A DNA stretch of 15,183 nucleotides from Candidatus Omnitrophota bacterium (GTDB lineage: Bacteria; Omnitrophota; Gorgyraeia; JAFGHF01): assembly GCA_018899075.1 (NCBI GenBank), contig JAHIIS010000115.1, positions 1 through 15,183 on the forward strand, read 5' to 3'. Both the position numbers and the translations under genes were made by a program. Numbering within the stretch: position 1 is the stretch's first letter; the number at the start of each line of letters is the position of its first letter. Shown here piece by piece: positions 7,362-13,717 of the stretch. The notes beneath the pieces are model-generated. The model was not told the DNA's origin, searched no databases, and saw nothing but the letters and a program-made list of their open reading frames with translations.

Positions 7362-8276
7362 ATGCTAAACGTTGCCTATATCTTTCCCGGCCAGGGCGCC
7401 CAGTATGTCGGAATGGGCGAAGAAGTCCAGCGCCGCTATCCGCCGGCAAAAGAGGTCTTTGAGCGCGCCAATAATGTTTTAGGTTTTGATTTAGCCGGGC
7501 TTATATTTAAAGGGCCGTTTGAAGAGCTTAGCAGGACACTCAATTGTCAGGTGGCAGTCTTTACTGTAAGCGTTGCCTGCCTTCGCGCTTTCCAGGCGCA
7601 GAAGCCAGGTATAAATGTAAGGTATACTGCCGGTTTGAGCCTGGGAGAATATACGGCATTGGTGGCGGCTGAGGCGCTCGATTTCGAAGAAGCCCTAAGA
7701 TTGGTCCGCCAAAGGGCCCAATATATGGAGGAGGCCGCGCAGCAAAATCCAGGCGGAATGATTTCCCTGATTGGCCTGCCTTTAGATACTGTAAAGAAAA
7801 TCTGCGAAGAAGCAAAAGTAGAGATTGCCAATCTGAATTGTCCGGGACAAGTAGTGATTTCCGGTAGTTTAGCCGCCTTAGAGAAGGCCAAGGACTTGGC
7901 GCGGGCCTGCGGCGCAAGGCGAGTTATCCCCTTGAAAGTGAGCGGTGCGTTTCACTCTTCTTTGATGACAAAAGCCGCTCAAAAATTGGCTAAAGTTTTA
8001 GAAGGGGTCAAAATTCGTCCACCCAGGATACCTGTAATAAGCAATGTTACCGCAGCAGAGGAGAACAGCCCGGAGGAGATTAAAGGCAATTTAGCCCGGC
8101 AGGTGGCTTCGGGGACACGCTGGGAGGATTCGATAAATTTTATCAGCTCTTGCGGAATAAGAAATTTTATCGAGATTGGCCCGGGTAAAGTATTGCGGGG
8201 GCTTTTGCGCAAGATAGACCCGCAGTTGAAGGTATATAATATTGAGACAGTTGAAGACTTAGAAAGCTTTAAGTAA
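7362..8276 (+). CDS. fabD: Malonyl-CoA:ACP transacylase FabD
   Basis: FabD moves malonyl from CoA to the phosphopantetheine arm of acyl carrier protein, supplying the extender for type II fatty acid synthesis. The 304 residues match the family. The oxyanion-side motif is FPGQGAQYVGMG (8-19). The nucleophile is S93 in GLSLGEYTA, R118 in LVRQRAQ binds the malonyl carboxylate, and the catalytic histidine is H198 in SGAFHSS. The C-terminal IEIGPGKVLRGL is also typical. The start has no clear ribosome site and lies four bases after plsX. The stop is followed by a strong AAGGAAGGAGG serving the next, unrelated gene rather than fabG, so the usual fabD-fabG junction is broken here. Confidence 0.97.
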   Translation: MLNVAYIFPGQGAQYVGMGEEVQRRYPPAKEVFERANNVLGFDLAGLIFKGPFEELSRTLNCQVAVFTVSVACLRAFQAQKPGINVRYTAGLSLGEYTALVAAEALDFEEALRLVRQRAQYMEEAAQQNPGGMISLIGLPLDTVKKICEEAKVEIANLNCPGQVVISGSLAALEKAKDLARACGARRVIPLKVSGAFHSSLMTKAAQKLAKVLEGVKIRPPRIPVISNVTAAEENSPEEIKGNLARQVASGTRWEDSINFISSCGIRNFIEIGPGKVLRGLLRKIDPQLKVYNIETVEDLESFK

Positions 8277-8291
8277 GGAAGGAGGCAAACG

Positions 8292-8849
8292 ATGCGTAAA
8301 TTCTTTATCCTTGGTTTAATTGGTTTAGTCGGCATTGTCGCCAGTCTGGCCTTTGCCGAAGAAATCACCCTGACCACCTATTACCCCGCCCCTTATGGGG
8401 TATATAAGCAGTTAATTGCAACCCCTATAATGGGGACATGGTACCCGACTGCCCATGGTCCAAATACAGCCGGAGGACAACATATCCTCGTCACTTTCAA
8501 CGCTGAGCAGTATGTCACGGACGCGTCGGCTTTCACAAATTTGGGTGGTACCTCTGGCATACGGGTAAACGTAGCTGGGTACTATCACGTTGAGTTTGTA
8601 ACGCTAGTGTACCTGGGGGGAGCTGGTGACTACGGACATGTGTATTTAAGACGGAACGGAGGGGATATAGACCTTGACCACTCACATCATTCAGAGCGCG
8701 CTACTTGGGACGACCGACACTGTAGCTGGAAGGGATACATGGCAGCCAATGACTATATCCAGGTCAATATTTACCACCAGGTCGCCACGGCATACTGGTA
8801 CCATGCTGGACCAACATACACTCGATTGACCATACAACGATTGAATTAG
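8292..8849 (+). CDS. Exported protein with TTYYPAPYG signature and C1q/TNF-like beta domain
   Basis: This gene is not assigned to a named family. The 185 residues begin with a signal peptide: a basic start, a hydrophobic core at 6-20 and an AFA/EE cleavage site after residue 22. The mature start, EEITLTTYYPAPYGVY, is a signature I recall from many Omnitrophota exported proteins of otherwise unrelated content. Residues of about 60-185 are glycine-, tyrosine- and histidine-rich with alternating strands. The order GIRVNVAGYYHVEF, HVYLRRNGG, AANDYIQVNIY and a final TRLTIQRLN is that of C1q/TNF-like jelly rolls seen in phage tail fibres and bacterial surface proteins. One cysteine (C144) is present and there is no transmembrane helix beyond the signal. 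Codons of the body (GGA, GGG, CGA, TAC) look different from neighbours. It sits between fabD and fabG with a strong Shine-Dalgarno. Being a real exported protein is likely; the fold is inference. Confidence 0.72.
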   Translation: MRKFFILGLIGLVGIVASLAFAEEITLTTYYPAPYGVYKQLIATPIMGTWYPTAHGPNTAGGQHILVTFNAEQYVTDASAFTNLGGTSGIRVNVAGYYHVEFVTLVYLGGAGDYGHVYLRRNGGDIDLDHSHHSERATWDDRHCSWKGYMAANDYIQVNIYHQVATAYWYHAGPTYTRLTIQRLN

Positions 8850-8881
8850 GTAAGGTAGGGAACACCCCGAAAGGAGGAGAA

Positions 8882-9316
8882 ATGAGCAAGAAGATTTTTA
8901 TTTTTTGTTTTCTATTTTCTTTGATTTTGTCTCCGGCGCGTTTTTCGCAAGCACAGCTACCACCTGCCACGCAAGCAGAGATGCTATCTTCACAGAAAGG
9001 ACTCGAAAAACTAAAACAATCTGATCCTAAGATGTATCAGAAAATGTTACGCAGTAAAGAAGTCTCGACAAATATCCAAAAAATTATCGCTTCCTACCGG
9101 AGGAAAGAACTCTCTCTCGAACAGGCAAAAAAGAAACTCTATCCATTTGTAGAAAAAAACCTAAAAGATAGATTGGATAACATCGATACTAAAATAGCGG
9201 AATTAGAGCAAAAGTTAGAGAACTTAAAAAAGGCAAGGTCTGACTCTTCTCCAATGATTGAAAAAGAGATAGAGATGATTTTGGGAATCGGGGTAGCGAT
9301 GCCAATGGTTCCTTAG
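8882..9316 (+). CDS. Small exported coiled-coil protein, unknown function
   Basis: The family is not recognised. The 144 residues have a clear signal peptide: MSKK, a very hydrophobic phenylalanine-rich core at 5-17, and probable cleavage after SQA at about residue 24. The mature protein is Lys/Glu/Gln-rich and predicted almost all helical, with a likely coiled coil over about 88-120 (NLKDRLDNIDTKIAELEQ and onward). It ends in a short hydrophobic tail, MILGIGVAMPMVP. There are no cysteines in the mature part and no catalytic motif. The gene is visibly more A+T-rich than the fab genes around it. A perfect-looking AAAGGAGGAG precedes the ATG, 32 bases after the preceding exported-protein gene, so the two may be expressed together. 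A periplasmic or envelope role is inferred only from export and the coiled coil. Confidence 0.7.
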   Translation: MSKKIFIFCFLFSLILSPARFSQAQLPPATQAEMLSSQKGLEKLKQSDPKMYQKMLRSKEVSTNIQKIIASYRRKELSLEQAKKKLYPFVEKNLKDRLDNIDTKIAELEQKLENLKKARSDSSPMIEKEIEMILGIGVAMPMVP

Positions 9317-9337
9317 TAAACTTTACGAAAATTATGC

Positions 9338-9413
9338 TTGGGACATAGGACATAGTACCGTTTTCCAAAGTAATCGGGAAGCTGACCTAAACCCAATCGG
9401 GAAAGTGTCCCAA
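9338..9413. repeat. Inverted repeat with nested direct repeats in the gap before fabG
   Basis: The 115-base gap 9317-9431 holds an 8-base perfect inverted repeat, TTGGGACA (9338-9345) and TGTCCCAA (9406-9413). Inside it are two direct repeats: GGACATA at 9341-9347 and 9348-9354, and AATCGGGAA at 9372-9380 and 9395-9403. There is no ORF and no convincing promoter or terminator. Terminal inverted repeats around a short non-coding core would suit a decayed insertion sequence end or a miniature element; an RNA structure is an alternative. Confidence 0.45.
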
Positions 9414-9431
9414 ATCTAATAAGGAGAGTTA

Positions 9432-10172
9432 ATGATGTTATTAAAAGATAAAGTAGCCATAATCACGGGTGGGGCAAGGGGGATTGGTAAAGAGATTGCC
9501 TTAACCTTTGCCAGAGAAGGGGCAAAGGTGGCTATTGCCGATATAAACCCTCAAACATTAAAAGAGGCAGAGAAGGAAATCGCATCTTGCGGCGTTGAGG
9601 CCTTGGCCCTTACGGTTGATGTTACCGATTACACTCAAGTAGGGCAAATGGTCAATAAAACGCTTGACAAATTTAAAAAGATTGATATACTAATCAGCAA
9701 CGCCGGCATAACCGCCGATGCTCTTTTGGTGCGGATGAAGGAGGAGGACTGGGATAGGGTCCTGGCAGTCAATCTAAAAGGGACATTTAATTGCACAAAG
9801 GCCGTATCCAGGGTAATGATTAAGCAAAGGAGCGGCAAGATCATCAACATCGCCTCTATCATCGGCTTAATCGGCAATGTCGGCCAGGCAAATTATGCAG
9901 CATCCAAAGCAGGCGTAATCGGCCTGACCAAAAGCGCAGCCAGGGAATTGGCCCCGCGCGGCATTAATGTGAATGCAATTGCCCCCGGGTTTATCCAGAC
10001 AGAGATGACTCAGCGCCTGCCTGAGGAAGTAAAATCTAAGATGCTGGAAGCAATACCGTTAAAGAAGTTTGGCCAGCCTCGCGATGTAGCAAGATTAGCC
10101 GCGTTTTTGGCAAGCGATGAGGCCGGTTATATTACCGGACAGACAATTTGTGTTGACGGAGGAATGGTTTAG
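9432..10172 (+). CDS. fabG: 3-oxoacyl-[acyl-carrier-protein] reductase FabG
   Basis: FabG reduces 3-ketoacyl-ACP to 3-hydroxyacyl-ACP with NADPH, the first reduction of each elongation cycle. This is a 246-residue short-chain dehydrogenase/reductase. The cofactor loop is TGGARGIG (12-19), NAG is at 90-92, and the catalytic tetrad is N114, S142, Y155 and K159 (YAASK). The C-terminal end [13 protein letters not shown] is typical of FabG. The start carries two ATGs in a row (9432 and 9435). AAGGAG sits five bases before the first and eight before the second, so the second may be used; the difference is one methionine. It is followed after 22 bases by acpP, supporting FabG over other SDR enzymes. 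Confidence 0.96.
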   Translation: MMLLKDKVAIITGGARGIGKEIALTFAREGAKVAIADINPQTLKEAEKEIASCGVEALALTVDVTDYTQVGQMVNKTLDKFKKIDILISNAGITADALLVRMKEEDWDRVLAVNLKGTFNCTKAVSRVMIKQRSGKIINIASIIGLIGNVGQANYAASKAGVIGLTKSAARELAPRGINVNAIAPGFIQTEMTQRLPEEVKSKMLEAIPLKKFGQPRDVARLAAFLASDEAGYITGQTICVDGGMV

Positions 10173-10194
10173 GAATTATAAAGGAGGAAAAAAG

Positions 10195-10431
10195 ATGGCA
10201 TTAGCCGAGGAAGTAAAGGCAATCATCGCGGAACAGTTGGGCGTTAAGGTAGAAGAGGTTACGGATAAGGCCTCGTTTGTAGATGACCTTGGCGCAGATT
10301 CGCTGGATACAGTCGAGCTGGTTATGGCTTTGGAGGAAAAATTTGGGGTGGAGATTCCCGACGAAGACGCGGAGAAAATGACCACCGTAGGCGAGGCCAT
10401 TAAGTATCTTGAGGAAAAAGCAAAGAAGTAG
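10195..10431 (+). CDS. acpP: Acyl carrier protein AcpP
   Basis: AcpP carries growing acyl chains on a 4'-phosphopantetheine arm for FabD, FabF, FabG and PlsX. It has 78 residues and is strongly acidic. The attachment serine is S36 in [11 protein letters not shown], and helix III has [14 protein letters not shown]. The ATG at 10195 is chosen because a strong AAGGAGG (10181-10187) lies seven bases upstream and the product is then exactly ACP-sized. The frame stays open back to about 10117, but that extension would overlap the end of fabG and is not ACP-like. fabF begins three bases after the stop. Confidence 0.98.
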   Translation: MALAEEVKAIIAEQLGVKVEEVTDKASFVDDLGADSLDTVELVMALEEKFGVEIPDEDAEKMTTVGEAIKYLEEKAKK

Positions 10432-10434
10432 GTT

Positions 10435-11676
10435 ATGGACAGAAGAAGAGTCGTAATTACCGGCTTAGGGGTAATATCTCCCGTAGGTAACAGTATAGAT
10501 GAATTTTGGAGCTCCCTTATTGCCGGCAAAAGCGGCATCAGCAGGATTACCCAGTTTGACCCCGCTCAATATGATTCACAGATAGCCGGTGAAGTAAAAG
10601 GTTTTGAGCCCTCCCCGCACATCTCTCCCAAAGATAAAAGAAGAATGGATAAGTTTGTGCAATATGCCTTAGTTGCCGCGCATCGGGCCGTCGCAGATGC
10701 AGGAATCGATTTTAAAAAGGATGATCCCTACCAAACAGGGGTGCTCATCGGCTCAGGGATTGGTTCTTTGTATACTGTTCAGGAGCAGACTAAGGTCTTG
10801 ATGACAAAAGGCCCTTCTAAAATGTCGCCTTTTACCATTCCTATGCTTATTGTAAATATGGCTTCTGGTTGGATAGCCATTTCTTTTGGTGTCAAGGGTC
10901 CGAACTCTGCTGTAGCTACGGCCTGTGCTTCCGGAGGACATGCAATTGGCGATGCCTTTAAGATTATTCAGCGCGGCGCTGCCCAGCTGATGATTACCGG
11001 AGGAACAGAGAGTTGTATTTGCCAGACAGGAGTGGGCGCCTTTTGTGCGATGAAGGCCTTGTCTACAAAGAATAATGAACCGGAGAAGGCTTCAAGGCCA
11101 TTTGATAAGAATCGCGATGGATTTGTTATAGGTGAAGGCGCAGGCGTAGTGATATTGGAAAACCTGGAACATGCCCAAAAGCGCAATGCTCCCATTTATG
11201 CGGAGATTATAGGCTACGGAATGAGCGGCGATGCCTATCATATGACCGCCCCTGACCCTGAAGGTGAAGGAGCGGCGCGGGCAATGAGTGAGGCGCTGGG
11301 CGATGCCCGGATTAGACCGGAAGATATCTCCTACATTAATGCCCATGGAACCTCTACGCCCCTTAACGATAAAGTAGAAACTCTGGCGATAAAAAAGGTC
11401 TTTGGTAAGTTTGCCCAAAAGATACCCATTAGCTCTACCAAGTCAATGACAGGCCATCTCCTGGGTGCCGCAGGAGGCGTGGAATTTGTGGCTTGCTGTC
11501 TATCTATCAAGAATAATATTATTGCTCCTACTATTAATTATGAAACACCTGACCCGGATTGCGACCTGGATTATGTGCCGAACACAGCGCGAGAGGCTAA
11601 AGTAGATATAGCGCTCTCCAATTCTCTGGGGTTTGGCGGCCATAATGCAACGCTCCTAATACGGAGATTTAAATAA
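10435..11676 (+). CDS. fabF: 3-oxoacyl-[acyl-carrier-protein] synthase II FabF
   Basis: FabF condenses malonyl-ACP with acyl-ACP to extend the chain by two carbons. The 413 residues are a full-length thiolase-fold KAS II. The active-site cysteine is C164 in [11 protein letters not shown], followed by the His-His pair H304 ([11 protein letters not shown]) and H341 ([12 protein letters not shown]), with K336 between them. The C-terminal [12 protein letters not shown] is also conserved. The Cys-His-His triad identifies an elongating synthase rather than FabH (Cys-His-Asn). It starts three bases after acpP with only a weak ribosome site and overlaps the following gene by one base (TAATG). It is the only condensing enzyme in the window. 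Confidence 0.97.
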   Translation: MDRRRVVITGLGVISPVGNSIDEFWSSLIAGKSGISRITQFDPAQYDSQIAGEVKGFEPSPHISPKDKRRMDKFVQYALVAAHRAVADAGIDFKKDDPYQTGVLIGSGIGSLYTVQEQTKVLMTKGPSKMSPFTIPMLIVNMASGWIAISFGVKGPNSAVATACASGGHAIGDAFKIIQRGAAQLMITGGTESCICQTGVGAFCAMKALSTKNNEPEKASRPFDKNRDGFVIGEGAGVVILENLEHAQKRNAPIYAEIIGYGMSGDAYHMTAPDPEGEGAARAMSEALGDARIRPEDISYINAHGTSTPLNDKVETLAIKKVFGKFAQKIPISSTKSMTGHLLGAAGGVEFVACCLSIKNNIIAPTINYETPDPDCDLDYVPNTAREAKVDIALSNSLGFGGHNATLLIRRFK

Positions 11677-12842
11677 TGGATTATCAATTGAAGGAGCAAC
11701 AGATAATGATTCGCGATTTAGCCAGACAGATTGCCCGGGAGAAGATTAAGCCCAGGGCCGCTGAGTATGATGAGAAGGAGGAGTTTCCCTGGGAGATAAT
11801 GAAGGTTCTGGCCAAAGCTGATTTGTTTGGCATATATATAGAAGAAAAATACGGCGGCACAGGGGGAGGGGTATTAGAGCTGGCTATTGCTACGGAAGAG
11901 TTATCCCGCGCCTGTGCAGGGACAGCGGTATGCTTCGCTGCCAGTGCCCTGGGGACATATCCGATTATTTTGTTTGGCAGTGAAGAGCAGAAGAAAAAAT
12001 ATTTGCCTGATTTGGCCGGCGGAAAAAAGTTGGCTGCCTTTGCCTTAACAGAGGCTCAAGCCGGAAGCGATGCCGGCAATATTCAAACCACCGCACGCAA
12101 AGAAGGCGATTGCTATGTCTTAAACGGCACCAAACAGTGGATTACCAACGGCGGAGAGGCAGAAATTTATACTGTTATTGTTATGACGGACAGAAATAAA
12201 GGCGCCCGCGGAGCCAGCGCCTTTATAGTGGAGAAAGATACGCCCGGATTTACCTTTGGCAAAAAAGAGAAAAAGCTGGGTATCCGCGCCTCGGCAACCA
12301 GGGAATTGGTATTTACTGATTGCAAGCTCCCTAAAGAGAACTTAATAGCCAGAGAAGGTATGGGCTTTATTGTGGCGATGAAGACATTTGATTCTTCCCG
12401 CCCGGGCGTTGCCGCCCAGGCAGTAGGCATTGCCCAGGGGGCGTTAGATTTAGCTATTGAGTATGCCCGCCAGAGAGTCCAGTTCGGCAAACCGATTTCT
12501 TCTTTTCAGGGAATCCAATTTATGTTGGCGGATATGGCCTGCGAGATAGAAGCCGCACGCTCTTTAGTATATGCGGCTTGCCGGCATATAGAAAGCGGCG
12601 CAAAAAATGTGGCCAAAGAGTCGGCTATGGCCAAACTCTTTGCCTCGGATGTTTGTATGAAGGTAACTACCGACTGCGTGCAGATATTCGGCGGATACGG
12701 CTATATGCGCGATTACCCCATTGAGAAGTTTATGCGCGACGCCAAGATTACCCAGATTTACGAAGGGACCAATCAGATTCAGCGCGATATCATCGCCCGC
12801 CACTTGATTAGAGAATCGATAACTGCTAAAGATAAGTCATAA
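11676..12842 (+). CDS. Acyl-CoA dehydrogenase (short-chain type, Etf-linked)
   Basis: This FAD enzyme interconverts acyl-CoA and trans-2-enoyl-CoA, exchanging electrons with electron transfer flavoprotein. The 388 residues match the family. In order: an N-terminal helical domain (LKEQQIMIRDLAR); a middle beta domain with FALTEAQAGSDAG (122-134) and WITNGGEAE (155-163) for FAD and substrate; and a C-terminal helical domain with ARQRVQFGKPISSFQ and IFGGYGYMRDYP. The catalytic base is E363 in IYEGTNQIQR, the position used by short-chain and butyryl-CoA dehydrogenases. The start overlaps the fabF stop by one base, with GGAG nine bases upstream. etfB and a ferredoxin-fused etfA follow, as in caffeyl-CoA reductase CarC or Bcd complexes. 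The physiological direction and substrate length cannot be read from the sequence. The last two codons and stop lie inside a tandem repeat. Confidence 0.94.
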   Translation: MDYQLKEQQIMIRDLARQIAREKIKPRAAEYDEKEEFPWEIMKVLAKADLFGIYIEEKYGGTGGGVLELAIATEELSRACAGTAVCFAASALGTYPIILFGSEEQKKKYLPDLAGGKKLAAFALTEAQAGSDAGNIQTTARKEGDCYVLNGTKQWITNGGEAEIYTVIVMTDRNKGARGASAFIVEKDTPGFTFGKKEKKLGIRASATRELVFTDCKLPKENLIAREGMGFIVAMKTFDSSRPGVAAQAVGIAQGALDLAIEYARQRVQFGKPISSFQGIQFMLADMACEIEAARSLVYAACRHIESGAKNVAKESAMAKLFASDVCMKVTTDCVQIFGGYGYMRDYPIEKFMRDAKITQIYEGTNQIQRDIIARHLIRESITAKDKS

Positions 12843-12882
12843 GTCATAAGTTGTAAGTCATAAGTTATAAGTTATAAGTCAT
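12834..12882 (+). repeat. Seven-unit heptanucleotide tandem repeat (AAGTCAT/AAGTTAT)
   Basis: Seven contiguous 7-base units run from 12834 to 12882: AAGTCAT twice, then AAGTTGT, AAGTCAT, AAGTTAT twice and AAGTCAT. The first unit supplies the final Lys and Ser codons of the acyl-CoA dehydrogenase and its TAA stop spans units one and two. No gene lies in the remaining gap before etfB. Confidence 0.9.
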
Positions 12883-12904
12883 ACCGCTTATTCTTATGAC
12901 TTAT
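12874..12904 (+). other. AT-rich perfect inverted repeat upstream of etfB
   Basis: ATAAGTCATA (12874-12883) and TATGACTTAT (12895-12904) form a 10-base perfect inverted repeat around an 11-base loop. The left arm is the end of the heptamer array and the right arm is its mirror. The stem is too AT-rich, and the following sequence not T-rich enough, for a good intrinsic terminator. An operator or an RNA processing/stability hairpin is possible. Confidence 0.55.
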
Positions 12905-12931
12905 TCATTTTGAGTGAAATGAAAAATGAAT
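12903..12931 (+). promoter_or_regulatory. etfB: Inverted repeat covering the etfB start codon
   Basis: ATTCATTTT (12903-12911) is complementary to AAAATGAAT (12923-12931), a 9-base pairing with an 11-base loop. The right arm contains the etfB ATG (12926-12928). The ribosome site here is poor (GAGTGA). If the hairpin forms in mRNA it would cover the start codon and lower independent initiation. The stem is weak (mostly A-U), so the regulatory role is tentative. Confidence 0.35.
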
Positions 12932-13717
12932 ATTATTGTTTGCATCAAACAGGTGCCTGAGACCACAGATATCAAAATCGACCCCCAGACCAATACCTTA
13001 ATTCGGGAAGGGGCCTCCAGCATTATTAATCCTTACGATATGTATGCCATAGAAGAGGCGTTGAGGATTAAGGAAAAGTCGCAGGGTAAGGTGACTGTGA
13101 TTACTATGGGCCCGCCGCAGGCAGAAAGTGCAATCCGCGAAGCCATATCTTTGGGTTGTGATGAAGGAGTCCTTATAACCGATAGGGCCTTTGCCGGAAG
13201 CGATACCCTGGCTACGAGTTATACCCTGGCATGCGTTATAAGAAAGCTCGGCAATTTCGATTTAGTTATCTGCGGTAAACAGGCAATGGACGGCGATACT
13301 GCCCAGGTCGGCCCGGGGATTTCTGTGCAGCTGGATATCCCCCAGGTTACTTATGTCAAGAAAGTTGAGAAGATTGATAAGAATTTTGCCCGGGTAGAAA
13401 GAATGACCGAAGAGGGTTACGAAATAATCGAGACGCCGCTTCCTTGTCTTTTTACCGTAGTAAAGGAAATAAACGAGCCCAGGCTTGCCTCGCTAAAAGG
13501 AAAGATGCGGGCAAAAAAGGCCGAAATAGCTATCTGGAATAGTAAAGATATCCAGGCTGACCCCGAGCGGCTCGGCCTCGGTGGTTCGCCTACCCAGGTT
13601 ATCAAGATATTCAGCCCGCCGCCCCGCAAAGGCGGTCAGATTTTCCAGGGCTCGACTGAAGAAGTGATAGATAAATTGACTAATATTCTTAAGGATATAG
13701 TTAGCGGGTGTAACTAA
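12926..13717 (+). CDS. etfB: Electron transfer flavoprotein subunit beta EtfB
   Basis: EtfB pairs with EtfA to carry electrons between NADH, ferredoxin and acyl-CoA dehydrogenase. The 263 residues match the family. The N-terminus MNIIVCIKQVPET is characteristic, followed by INPYDMYAIEEALRIKE (34-50) and the nucleotide-binding segment CGKQAMDGDTAQVGP (116-130). The DGDTAQVGP form is the one I associate with anaerobic, bifurcating-type Etfs that hold a second FAD in EtfB; mitochondrial-type proteins read more like DDDCNQTGQ. The C-terminal arm PPPRKGGQIFQG is also seen in the anaerobic group. etfA abuts it directly (TAA then ATG), so the subunits are coupled. The start has a poor ribosome site inside an inverted repeat. 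Confidence 0.96.
   Translation: MNIIVCIKQVPETTDIKIDPQTNTLIREGASSIINPYDMYAIEEALRIKEKSQGKVTVITMGPPQAESAIREAISLGCDEGVLITDRAFAGSDTLATSYTLACVIRKLGNFDLVICGKQAMDGDTAQVGPGISVQLDIPQVTYVKKVEKIDKNFARVERMTEEGYEIIETPLPCLFTVVKEINEPRLASLKGKMRAKKAEIAIWNSKDIQADPERLGLGGSPTQVIKIFSPPPRKGGQIFQGSTEEVIDKLTNILKDIVSGCN

Noticed and set aside
7547..7917. Two overlapping minus-strand frames opposite fabD
   Set aside because: Low-complexity shadows of a clear fabD with all catalytic residues on the + strand.
9317..9431. Promoter for fabG in the gap (TATGCT near 9334 as a -10)
   Set aside because: No acceptable -35 box lies at the right spacing.
10117..10194. N-terminal extension of the acyl carrier protein frame
   Set aside because: It overlaps fabG and has no ACP-like sequence; the ATG at 10195 has an ideal ribosome site and gives a normal 78-residue ACP.
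12834..12904. CRISPR-like array at the heptamer repeats
   Set aside because: The units are 7 bases with no spacers and no cas genes are near.
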